A DNA stretch of 64,000 nt from Aquicella siphonis (GTDB lineage: Bacteria; Pseudomonadota; Gammaproteobacteria; DSM-16500). The stretch lies in assembly GCF_902459485.1 (NCBI RefSeq), contig NZ_LR699119.1:1116001-1180000 (forward strand), in the 5' to 3' direction. The notes below the pieces were generated by a model. That model searched no databases. It had not been told where the DNA came from and saw nothing but the letters and a program-made list of their open reading frames with translations. A program made the translations under genes and the position numbers. Shown in pieces: positions 39,369 through 47,584 of the stretch (positions are counted from its first letter, which is position 1; every line of letters starts with the position of its first letter).

Positions 39369-40472
39369 ATGATCATTGCCCGCTACCTGACTCGTGAAAT
39401 CATTTATACACTACTGGGTGTTACCATTGTGTTATTGCTGGCTTTTCTCAGCCAGCAGATGGTGCGATATCTCAACTATGTCGCCATCGGTAAAATACCC
39501 ACCAGTGTCCTGCTGGAACTGGCAAGTTTTGAAGCGCCATACATTCTTTCATTCCTGCTTCCATTAGGCTTGTACCTGGGTATTTTGCTTGCTTTCGGGC
39601 GTCTGTACGCGGATAGCGAAATGGCAATTCTGGAAATGTATGGTTATGGACAGAAACAGATATTACGACTGACCCTTATCCTGGCAGTCGTGGTGTCGGC
39701 TGTTGTGTTGTTTCTCATGATCTGGGTGAATCCCCTGGTTTCAGCAAAACGGCAGCAGGTGATGACCAGTGATGAAGCCACCGTGCACCTGGTGCAAACG
39801 ATGATACCGGGCCGGTTTCAGGCCAGTCCCGATGGCACTCATGTCATGTACGTGGAAAAACTATCCCGCGACCGCCAGCGCGCGGAAAATGTGTTCCTGG
39901 CCCAGGAAAAATCCGTTGAAGTTGATGGCGCGGCGCAGACATCCTGGATGCTGGTCCTTGCCAATGAAGGTTATCAAATCAAGGACAGTGAATCGCAGGA
40001 CCAGTTTTTCGTGACGACAGACGGGTATCGCTATGAAGGTGTCCCAGGCCAGAACGATTACAAAATCATACAATTTAAAAAATATGCCGTGCGTATCCCG
40101 GACAATGAGGTGCGTATCGCCACTCAGGAAAACGCAGCCTTGCCGACATCACAATTATGGCGCGATTACGCCATGCCCAGGCGTGCCGCAGAATTCCAGT
40201 GGCGCTTTTCCATTGCGCTGTCAACGCTTTTTCTGGCCTTGCTTGCTGTTCCAATGAGCGCCATCAGGCCACGCCAGGGAAGATTCATGTCGCTGATACC
40301 CGCCGTTCTGGTCTATATTGTCTATATCAATCTGCTCTATGTCGCGCGGCACTGGGTAATGCAGGGAAGTATTCCAGTCTCGATAGGGATGTGGTGGGTA
40401 CACGGTGTGATGCTGTTGTTTGTCGGAACGGTGATGTTCGTCAGCGCGAAACCCTGGTTGAAAAAATCATGA
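39369..40472 (+). CDS. lptF: LPS export ABC transporter permease LptF
   Basis: The protein has 367 residues. LptF and LptG form the inner-membrane core of LptB2FG, which extracts lipopolysaccharide and pushes it onto the LptC-LptA bridge. It has about six membrane helices, three at each end, with a periplasmic beta-jellyroll domain between (residues 130-265). It starts MIIARYLTREIIYTLLGV, and the coupling segment LEMYGYGQKQILRL is typical. It overlaps lptG by 4 nt and is divergent from pepA, a conserved arrangement. Confidence 0.96.
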   Translation: MIIARYLTREIIYTLLGVTIVLLLAFLSQQMVRYLNYVAIGKIPTSVLLELASFEAPYILSFLLPLGLYLGILLAFGRLYADSEMAILEMYGYGQKQILRLTLILAVVVSAVVLFLMIWVNPLVSAKRQQVMTSDEATVHLVQTMIPGRFQASPDGTHVMYVEKLSRDRQRAENVFLAQEKSVEVDGAAQTSWMLVLANEGYQIKDSESQDQFFVTTDGYRYEGVPGQNDYKIIQFKKYAVRIPDNEVRIATQENAALPTSQLWRDYAMPRRAAEFQWRFSIALSTLFLALLAVPMSAIRPRQGRFMSLIPAVLVYIVYINLLYVARHWVMQGSIPVSIGMWWVHGVMLLFVGTVMFVSAKPWLKKS

Positions 40473-41542
40473 TCAAGATTCTGGACCGTTATATTGCAAA
40501 AACCATTATGCTGGCTACCGGCATGGCGGCGCTGGTGATTACCAGTTTGCTGCTCATCATGTCTTTGCTTGCTGAAGCCAAGAGCATAGGAGAGGGCGAC
40601 TACGGGTTTGGCCAGGCTGTCATTTATGTTTTAATGAAGCTTCCCAATGATCTCTACCATTTTTCTCCCCTGCTGGTGCTGCTGGGCAGCATAGTGGGTC
40701 TAAGCATCATGTCATCCTACCGCGAACTTGCGGTCATGCGCGCATCCGGATTTTCCATTCGTCAAATCATCAAAAGCGTGCTGGCAGCCGCGCTGGTACT
40801 GATTTTGTTCCTGAGTCTTGCCGGTGAGTGGATTGCTCCGGGATTAAGTTATAAGGCTGTGATGCGTAAGGAAAATGCAAAAAATGCGGGGCAGGCGGTG
40901 GTGACGGCGTCAGGTATCTGGTTTCATATTGATGATAATTTCATACATGTGCAACGGGTCGTGGGACGGCAGCTGTTAAACGGTGTAACCTGGTACCAGT
41001 TCGACAATGATCACCGCCTGCAGGCCGCTTATTTTGCCAAGTCGCTGACGCTGCAAGACAATGAATGGCGCATGCATGATGTCGTGAAGACCTCGTTTTA
41101 CACCAATCGCACCAAAAGTCAGGTTTTCACGGAACTGCCCTGGGAGCTGAAATTAAATTCCAACCTGTTGAACGTGGGACTAGTGGATCCCAATGAAATG
41201 TCTCTGAGCAAGCTGATCAAGTTTATCCGCTATCTCAAGCAGAACGGCCTGCAGGCGAATGAATATCAATTTACCCTGTGGCAGCGGGTGTTTCAGCCGC
41301 TTGCCTCGCTAGTCATGATATTTCTCGCCATTCCCTTCGTGCTGGGTGCATTGAGCACCTCAACCATGGGCTGGCGCATCGTGGTCGGCATATTGGCTGG
41401 ATTTGCTTTTTTCATCTTAAACGCCATGCTAGGGCAATTATGCGTGGTCTATCAGATTCCCGCGCTGTTCGCCGCCTTTCTTCCGCCGCTCTTATTTGCC
41501 GCGCTGGGAGTGCTGCTTCTAAAAAAACTGATAAGGCATTAA
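40469..41542 (+). CDS. lptG: LPS export ABC transporter permease LptG
   Basis: The protein has 357 residues from the ATG at 40469, inside the lptF stop (ATGA overlap). The open frame extends 312 bp upstream into lptF, but that part does not resemble LptG. It is the partner permease of LptF. It starts MIKILDRYIAKTIMLATGM, has the coupling segment SYRELAVMRASGFSIRQI, a periplasmic domain, and three C-terminal membrane helices beginning near FQPLASLVMIFLAIPFVLG. Translation is likely coupled to lptF. Confidence 0.96.
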   Translation: MIKILDRYIAKTIMLATGMAALVITSLLLIMSLLAEAKSIGEGDYGFGQAVIYVLMKLPNDLYHFSPLLVLLGSIVGLSIMSSYRELAVMRASGFSIRQIIKSVLAAALVLILFLSLAGEWIAPGLSYKAVMRKENAKNAGQAVVTASGIWFHIDDNFIHVQRVVGRQLLNGVTWYQFDNDHRLQAAYFAKSLTLQDNEWRMHDVVKTSFYTNRTKSQVFTELPWELKLNSNLLNVGLVDPNEMSLSKLIKFIRYLKQNGLQANEYQFTLWQRVFQPLASLVMIFLAIPFVLGALSTSTMGWRIVVGILAGFAFFILNAMLGQLCVVYQIPALFAAFLPPLLFAALGVLLLKKLIRH

Positions 41543-41769
41543 AAACATGCTGCTGGTTACAGGTTTCTATTGATCATAACTTGCGCGGTTCTGGTGCATA
41601 ACCGGCTGAACAAGCAAACCATGGAAACAAATATAACTATTTAAAACAATCGCTTACATGCATACCGCCAGCCGGAACATGATGCCTGTCCCGGGTCTGC
41701 GCCTGGCTGATAATGCACATATATTTACTATTAACGCGGCTGATTGTGTCTATCAATTTATTTTCTAAC

Positions 41770-41797
41770 TTGAATATTTTGCTTTGGGCTATATAGT
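41770..41797 (+). promoter_or_regulatory. Sigma-70-type promoter of htpG
   Basis: TTGAAT (41770-41775), a 16-nt spacer and TATAGT (41792-41797) fit a sigma-70 promoter. CTTGAA also matches a sigma-32 -35, but no CCCCAT-like -10 follows. Transcription would begin near 41804, inside the palindrome described next. Confidence 0.5.
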
Positions 41798-41819
41798 ATC
41801 CACCACATAGTGGAGGATA
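41797..41819 (+). promoter_or_regulatory. 23-nt hairpin/palindrome covering the htpG ribosome binding site
   Basis: TATCC-A-CCAC-ATA-GTGG-A-GGATA folds into nine base pairs with one A-A mismatch and a 3-nt loop. The right arm contains the Shine-Dalgarno GGAGG (41812-41816), ten bases before the ATG. In RNA it would hide the ribosome binding site until melted, as RNA thermometers do. If transcription starts at the predicted site, the left arm is not transcribed, and the element would be a DNA operator instead. Confidence 0.5.
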
Positions 41820-41825
41820 GGATTC

Positions 41826-43739
41826 ATGACGCTAGACGCACATCAGGAAAAACTCAATTTTCAGGCTGAAGTTAAGCAGTTACTCGATATAGTGGTCCAT
41901 TCGCTGTACAGTAACAAGGAAATCTTTTTGCGTGAACTGATATCCAACGCTTCGGACGCCATAGACAAGCTTAGGTTCGAGTCCTTGTCTGATCCCGCCT
42001 TATACGAATCTGATTCTAATCTCGGCATACGCATCCGTTTTGATAATGATGCCAAGACGATTACCATCAGTGATAACGGGATAGGGATGAGCCGGGATGA
42101 AGTCGTTGAAAATCTGGGCACTATCGCCAAGTCTGGCACGCGTGAATTTTTATCACGGTTGACTGGCGACCAGAAAAAGGATGCTCATTTGATAGGGCAG
42201 TTCGGCGTGGGTTTTTATTCCTCTTTTATTGTGGCAGACAGGGTGACGGTCATAACGCGCCGCGCCGGACTGGGCAGCGCTCATGGCGTGCGCTGGGAAT
42301 CGAAGGGCGATGGCGAGTACACAGTTGCCAATCTGGAAAAAACGGCGCGCGGCACCGATGTCATTTTACACCTGAAGGAAGGCGAAGAAGAGTTTTTGAA
42401 TGAATGGCGGCTGCGCAGCATTATTACCAAGTATTCGGATCATTTGAATATTCCCATCATGATGCCAAAACGCGCCGATGATGGAAAAGAGACTGCGGAG
42501 TGGGAAACCGTTAATCGCGCCACGGCACTCTGGTCGCTGCCGAAAAGTGCGGTGACGGTTGAGCAATACCGGGAATTCTACAAACATATCGCGCATGATT
42601 TTGAAGATCCGCTGGCATGGACGCATCACAAGATTGAAGGTGGTAATATCGATTATACTTGTCTTCTTTATCTTCCTTCACACGCGCCTTTTGATTTGTG
42701 GCAGCGCGACACCCATCATGGACTAAAATTATATGTGCAGCGCGTATTCATCATGGATCAGGTCGAACAATTCATGCCTCACTACTTGCGTTTTGTGCGT
42801 GGTGTGCTGGATACGACCGCATTGCCTCTCAATATTTCGCGAGAAATTTTGCAAGATCATCCATCGATTCCCAAGCTGCGTTCAGCTATGGTGCGGCATG
42901 TGCTGGATTTGCTTGAAAGAATCGCTAAAGATGAACCGGAGAAGTACGTCCAATTCTGGAAAGAGTTTGGTAATGTCTTAAAGGAAGGCCCGGCTGAAGA
43001 TTTCACGAACCGCGAGAAAATCGGCAAACTGCTGCGCTTTGCCTCTACCCATGGCGATGCCGCCGAACAGACTGTTTCCCTGGATGAATACCTCCAGCGC
43101 ATGAAACCTGCCCAGAAAAAAATCTATTATATCACTGCGGATACAATCAACGCGGCCAGGTTCAGTCCTCATCTGGAAATTTTTAGAAAAAATGACATTG
43201 AAGTCCTGTTGTTGACTGACCGCATTGACGAATGGGTCGTCGGACATATGCCGGAATACGATGGCAAACCATTTCAATCTGTTGCAAAAGGCGATTTGCA
43301 GCTGGATGAAATCATTCCTGACAGCGCGGAAGAAAAAAAACTGGAAGAGAATAAAGAGCACGAACAACAGCAGACATTCGATGCTCTCCTGAAAAAGATT
43401 CACACTCTGCTGGAAAAGAACATCAAGGAAGTGCGCCTGTCGCATCGTTTGACTGATTCTCCAGCCTGCCTGGTACGTGACCAGAATGCGTTAGGCCCGC
43501 AAATGGAACGCTTATTGAAGGCGGCGGGACAGCAAGTATCAGAGACCAAGCCGATTCTGGAATTGAATCCGGATCATATGCTGGTGCGTAAGTTGCTGGA
43601 TGAAAAGGATGAAATGCGTTTGTCAGATTGGACGCATATTATATTTGATCAGGCGCTCCTGGCTGAAGGCGGTGCGTTGCCGGATCCTGCGGAATATGTT
43701 CAGCGTGTCAATAAGCTATGGATGGAAATGTTCAGGTAG
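41826..43739 (+). CDS. htpG: Molecular chaperone HtpG (Hsp90)
   Basis: The protein has 637 residues, standard for bacterial Hsp90. The N-terminal GHKL ATPase domain has ELISNASDAIDKLRF, DNGIGM and GQFGVGFYSSF. The middle domain includes PLNISREILQ with the catalytic Arg loop. The C-terminal dimerisation domain ends NKLWMEMFR. It refolds stress-denatured proteins, usually with DnaK. A promoter and a hairpin over the ribosome binding site precede it, so regulation at both levels is possible. ald follows 43 bp downstream. Confidence 0.98.
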   Translation: MTLDAHQEKLNFQAEVKQLLDIVVHSLYSNKEIFLRELISNASDAIDKLRFESLSDPALYESDSNLGIRIRFDNDAKTITISDNGIGMSRDEVVENLGTIAKSGTREFLSRLTGDQKKDAHLIGQFGVGFYSSFIVADRVTVITRRAGLGSAHGVRWESKGDGEYTVANLEKTARGTDVILHLKEGEEEFLNEWRLRSIITKYSDHLNIPIMMPKRADDGKETAEWETVNRATALWSLPKSAVTVEQYREFYKHIAHDFEDPLAWTHHKIEGGNIDYTCLLYLPSHAPFDLWQRDTHHGLKLYVQRVFIMDQVEQFMPHYLRFVRGVLDTTALPLNISREILQDHPSIPKLRSAMVRHVLDLLERIAKDEPEKYVQFWKEFGNVLKEGPAEDFTNREKIGKLLRFASTHGDAAEQTVSLDEYLQRMKPAQKKIYYITADTINAARFSPHLEIFRKNDIEVLLLTDRIDEWVVGHMPEYDGKPFQSVAKGDLQLDEIIPDSAEEKKLEENKEHEQQQTFDALLKKIHTLLEKNIKEVRLSHRLTDSPACLVRDQNALGPQMERLLKAAGQQVSETKPILELNPDHMLVRKLLDEKDEMRLSDWTHIIFDQALLAEGGALPDPAEYVQRVNKLWMEMFR

Positions 43740-43782
43740 TTTTTCATATGGATATCACACTATAACCCATTGGAGATTAATC

Positions 43783-44901
43783 ATGTTAATAGGTGTTCCA
43801 AAAGAGATAAAGAACTTTGAATATCGAGTCGGGCTGGTGCCAAGCAGTGTGAGGGAATTGATCGCTAACGGTCATCAAGTGATTGTGCAAAAGGGAGCGG
43901 GCGAAAAAATTGGTTTTGACGATGAATCTTATCAGCATGTTGGGGCGCGTATAGTTGACGCGGCGGAAGAAATTTTTCAGAAAGCCGATATGGTCATCAA
44001 GGTCAAGGAACCTCAGCCGGATGAATGCCGCATGCTGCGTGAGAACCAGGTTTTATTTACTTATCTTCATCTTGCGCCTGACCCGGAACAGGCAAAGTTG
44101 CTCCAGGATTCCGGTTGCGTGGCGATAGCCTATGAAACAGTGACCAATCAGCACGGCGGACTGCCTTTGCTGGCCCCCATGAGTGAAGTCGCCGGCCGCA
44201 TGGCTATTCAGGCAGGCGCAACCAGTCTGGAAATCAAGAACGGCGGACGCGGAATGCTGCTGGGCGGCGTGCCCGGCGTGGCGCCGGCGAAAGTCGTGGT
44301 CCTGGGGGGCGGCGTGGTGGGAACCAATTCCGTGCGCATGGCCATGGGCATGGGCGCGCACGTCGTTGTGATCGACAAGTCTCTTGAACGTTTATATCAT
44401 CTGGATCTGCAATTTGGTTCAAAAATCAATACCATTTTTTCCACAACAGATGCCATAGAAGAACATGTTCAAAGCGCTGACCTGGTGATTGGTGCTGTCT
44501 TGATTCCCGGCGCCTCAGCACCCAGACTTGTGACACGCGCCATGTTAAGCCAGATGCGCCCGGGTTCCGTGGTGGTAGACGTTTCAATTGACCAGGGTGG
44601 ATGCTTTGAAACCAGCAAGCCGACCACACATCAAAACCCGACTTATGTCGTTGATGGTGTCGTGCATTACTGCGTGGCCAATATGCCGGGCGCGGTGCCG
44701 CGCACATCGACTGTTGCCTTGAATAATGCGACGCTGCCCTTCGCCCTGTCCTTGGCTAATTACGGCTATAAGGAAGCAATGCGGCGTAATCATCATTTAT
44801 TGAACGGGTTGAATGTGGCCAATGGTAAAATTACTTATCAGGCTGTTGCTGAAGCCTTGAAGCAATCTTACACCCCGGCCGCAAAAATGATTGGAGAATA
44901 A
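43783..44901 (+). CDS. ald: Alanine dehydrogenase
   Basis: The protein has 372 residues from the ATG at 43783 (GGAG at 43772); the frame runs back into htpG, but that part is not homologous. It converts L-alanine, NAD+ and water to pyruvate, NADH and ammonia. It starts MLIGVPKEIKNFEYRVGLVP, has the substrate-binding MVIKVKEPQ, the Rossmann motif VVVLGGGVVGTNSVRMAMGMG and the conserved VVDVSIDQGGC. In amino-acid-fed intracellular bacteria this is an entry into central carbon metabolism. The next gene starts one base after its stop. Confidence 0.97.
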   Translation: MLIGVPKEIKNFEYRVGLVPSSVRELIANGHQVIVQKGAGEKIGFDDESYQHVGARIVDAAEEIFQKADMVIKVKEPQPDECRMLRENQVLFTYLHLAPDPEQAKLLQDSGCVAIAYETVTNQHGGLPLLAPMSEVAGRMAIQAGATSLEIKNGGRGMLLGGVPGVAPAKVVVLGGGVVGTNSVRMAMGMGAHVVVIDKSLERLYHLDLQFGSKINTIFSTTDAIEEHVQSADLVIGAVLIPGASAPRLVTRAMLSQMRPGSVVVDVSIDQGGCFETSKPTTHQNPTYVVDGVVHYCVANMPGAVPRTSTVALNNATLPFALSLANYGYKEAMRRNHHLLNGLNVANGKITYQAVAEALKQSYTPAAKMIGE

Positions 44902-44902
44902 A

Positions 44903-46270
44903 ATGTCAGTTTGCTTTACCACTGAAACAAGCGCTGCCGCGGTTCCGATTTCCGTTGTGTCACAAAGCGGATTTTCGGATTGGCTGGCAATCCAGGTTCC
45001 AGCCATTAAAGAATGGCTGGCTGCAACACAGTTTCAGGCTGAAGCAGGAAATACACGCCTTATTCCGGATGCTCACGGCAAGGTTGCGCGTGTCATCTGC
45101 TGTGTCTCCGACGCGGACCCTCTTTGGGGAACGGGCGGATTGCCATTCATTCTTCCTGAAGGCGTGTATAAATTCGATGTGACTGACGCGCAATACCAGC
45201 AGTGTGCTCTGGCGTGGGGACTGGGCGCATACCAGTTTACACGCTATAAAAAACCTCAGCGCCAGCCGGCGCAATTATATTTGCAATCTGCCTGGCTGGA
45301 TCAGATCAATAATCTGGTTGATTCCATTTATCTGGTGCGCGACTGCATCAATACACCGGCCGATGATATGGGTCCTGGCGAATTTGCCGCGGTGGTGGAA
45401 AAGCTGGCGGCGCAATATGGCGCGAAGCTGACACAAATCCTGGGTGAAGCCCTGCTGGAGCAAAATTATGCTTCCATCTATACCGTGGGTCGCGCGAGTG
45501 ACGATCCGCCGCGTCTGCTGGATTTTCGCTGGGGGAGTCCTGCGCATCCCAAGGTCACACTGGTAGGCAAGGGAGTATGTTTTGACAGCGGCGGGCTGGA
45601 TCTCAAGCCTTCTTCAGCCATGTTGCTTATGAAAAAAGACATGGGGGGAGCGGCGCATGTTCTAGGCCTCGCGCGCATGATCATGCAGTCAAGACTGCCA
45701 GTTTGCCTGCGGGTTTTAATTCCAGTTGTTGAAAATGTGATAGCGGGGAATGCTTATCGCCCAGGCGATATTATTAAAAGCCGCAAAGGTTTGACCATCG
45801 AAATCGGTAATACAGACGCAGAGGGCAGGGTGATTCTAGCCGATGCCTTGACAGAAGCGGCTGATGAAAAACCCGAAGTGCTCATTGATATCTCGACTCT
45901 GACCGGCGCAGCCCGTGTTGCGCTGGGCACTGAATTACCGGCAGTCTTTTCCAATCATGATCAACTGGTCAATGATGTGATCAAACAGGGTGAAAAAAAA
46001 TATGATCCCATGTGGCGTCTGCCGTTATTTCAGGCATATCGGGAATATCTGAACAGCTCCATTGCCGATATCAATAATAATTCAACAGAATCCTATGGCG
46101 GCGCGATTACTGCGGCCTTGTTTCTCAAGGAGTTTGTACCTGACGACATTCCATGGCTGCATTTTGATTTGATGGCATGGAATTCACGCCCGCGCCCGGG
46201 GCGTCCCGCAGGCGCTGAAGCCATGGTCATTAGAGCCTTGTTCAGTTATCTCGAAAACAGATATGGATGA
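44903..46270 (+). CDS. Second M17 leucyl aminopeptidase family protein
   Basis: The protein has 455 residues from the ATG at 44903 (GGAG at 44893); a TTG at 44891 is in frame but less likely. It is an M17 metalloexopeptidase: LVGKGVCFDSGG, LMKKDMGGAA and NTDAEGRVILAD supply the metal ligands and catalytic Lys and Arg. The N-terminal domain is shorter and unlike that of PepA. It lies one base after ald and should be cotranscribed, coupling peptide breakdown to alanine use. It could be called a cytosol aminopeptidase; a firm symbol is not justified. Confidence 0.92.
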   Translation: MSVCFTTETSAAAVPISVVSQSGFSDWLAIQVPAIKEWLAATQFQAEAGNTRLIPDAHGKVARVICCVSDADPLWGTGGLPFILPEGVYKFDVTDAQYQQCALAWGLGAYQFTRYKKPQRQPAQLYLQSAWLDQINNLVDSIYLVRDCINTPADDMGPGEFAAVVEKLAAQYGAKLTQILGEALLEQNYASIYTVGRASDDPPRLLDFRWGSPAHPKVTLVGKGVCFDSGGLDLKPSSAMLLMKKDMGGAAHVLGLARMIMQSRLPVCLRVLIPVVENVIAGNAYRPGDIIKSRKGLTIEIGNTDAEGRVILADALTEAADEKPEVLIDISTLTGAARVALGTELPAVFSNHDQLVNDVIKQGEKKYDPMWRLPLFQAYREYLNSSIADINNNSTESYGGAITAALFLKEFVPDDIPWLHFDLMAWNSRPRPGRPAGAEAMVIRALFSYLENRYG

Positions 46271-46276
46271 TCGCGG

Positions 46277-47347
46277 TCAGCAGCGTACAGGCGATATTTC
46301 ATGTCTGTCGTCATATTGTCGGGTAATGTCGTCAATTTGTATCCGATCCTGTACCATGCCTTTGCACAACAATAATAAGTGAACTGCCGCGTCGCGATGC
46401 CGTTCTTGCTTGCTGGCGTCAAAAAGAATGCTTTTAACCTTTCTCATGGCATTTTCTCCTGAAATCTGCATCTCCAGGCGCCGGGATGCTTCAGGAACTG
46501 TCAGCACTTTGCAGCGTATGTCACTTTCCAGTACATCTTCGTGAGTGGTGTCGGGGGCAATGGTGAACATCAGTTTATAGTCGTTGCCAGGCTTGCGTCC
46601 TAACGGTGATTTGAACAAATTAAAGCAACACTTTCCCTGGAAATAGGGGCTTTGCAGATATCGTTTGTGAATACCGGCTTCATGATTACCGAAACCGCAT
46701 ACATATTTTATCAGATTGGCGAGATCGGGCTTGGTTCCTATGGGAGCGACAATCTGGTTTGCGGCGATAATGTCACAAAGCAAGGATGAATTGAACATCT
46801 GATTATGCAGGAAATTGAACAGCTTGCGGGCGAATGACGCCGAAATAATTTCACCTGATGAAGAAATGGTATCTGTAGCCGCTCTGCATGCCGTGATGGA
46901 AACTCTTAACTTTCTCTGTACAGAATTCATTTGTTGATACACGAGTTCGCGGTCAATCAATACTTCTGGCGAAGTGATGTTCATCAGCAGGATCATGCCA
47001 AGGTGAATAAATGAAAACGCATGCCTGGCGTATTGTTTGGGATCTTTTTCATCGGGATAAATACCGTCACTATAAATATTATCTTCGCCTTCCTTGCAAT
47101 GTCCGACGATACAAATTTTCGATTCGCGATCAACCTGATTCAACACCTTGAATTTGCGATGATGAGCTTGATCGCCCGGCGAAAGATAGATGATGTGAAG
47201 CCTCTGACAGGCGGGATCGTTTGCCTGCGCCGCCCATTTCTGCTTGATGCCTTTGATTGTATCGCGATAAGCCTTGTTAGCGTAACGCTCATCTGGAATA
47301 TTGCAGACCAGGATGTACATGCTGGAGTATTTGGTTCTGTTATTCAT
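46277..47347 (-). CDS. Hypothetical protein with caspase-clan (CD) His/Cys dyad
   Basis: The protein has 356 residues and no signal peptide. Two blocks look like the catalytic core of clan CD cysteine peptidases (caspase, CHAT, C80/MARTX types). The first is a hydrophobic strand ending in His83 (KICIVGHCKEG). The second is a hydrophobic strand ending in Cys154 (LRVSITACRAA), 71 residues later. The surrounding helices and Asp/Glu-rich loop after His83 also fit. The C-terminal 150 residues are unrecognised and end in SPVRC. It has no neighbour of related function and is divergent from the chitinase gene. I infer a candidate protease effector or a prophage-independent defence peptidase; catalysis is unproven. 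Confidence 0.6.
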   Translation of the reverse strand: MNNRTKYSSMYILVCNIPDERYANKAYRDTIKGIKQKWAAQANDPACQRLHIIYLSPGDQAHHRKFKVLNQVDRESKICIVGHCKEGEDNIYSDGIYPDEKDPKQYARHAFSFIHLGMILLMNITSPEVLIDRELVYQQMNSVQRKLRVSITACRAATDTISSSGEIISASFARKLFNFLHNQMFNSSLLCDIIAANQIVAPIGTKPDLANLIKYVCGFGNHEAGIHKRYLQSPYFQGKCCFNLFKSPLGRKPGNDYKLMFTIAPDTTHEDVLESDIRCKVLTVPEASRRLEMQISGENAMRKVKSILFDASKQERHRDAAVHLLLLCKGMVQDRIQIDDITRQYDDRHEISPVRC

Positions 47348-47520
47348 GCCGTACCGGAATCTCGTTTGTGTCTGGTTTGTCCGCGGCCATATCCAGATTT
47401 ATTTTATGGCGCAGATACGCCTGAGAAATTCCCTTTCAACTGATGGCTCGCCTGAGCTTTGTATTGTAGTTTAATAACCTTAAGAAAATATTGGCAATCG
47501 GGCGGTTATTTCATAATTGC

Positions 47521-47548
47521 TTGATATTTCAGACGAATTTGCTACACT
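47521..47548 (+). promoter_or_regulatory. Promoter of the chitinase gene
   Basis: TTGATA (47521-47526) and TACACT (47543-47548) with a 16-nt spacer form a good sigma-70 promoter. Transcription would start about 30 nt before the ATG at 47585. Confidence 0.55.
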
Positions 47549-47584
47549 TTCTTAAGCTGTCATGTGGTTAACAAGGATGTGCTC

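Noticed and set aside
40157-40468. Upstream extension of the lptG reading frame
   Set aside because: It overlaps the 3' third of lptF out of frame and does not resemble LptG; the ATG at 40469 overlaps the lptF stop as in related genomes.
47471-47484. Two TTAA motifs (TTTAATAAC, CTTAAG) between the caspase-like and chitinase genes
   Set aside because: Spacing is 9 nt, not 11, and no -10 lies at the right distance on either strand. The chitinase gene has its own sigma-70 promoter further downstream.
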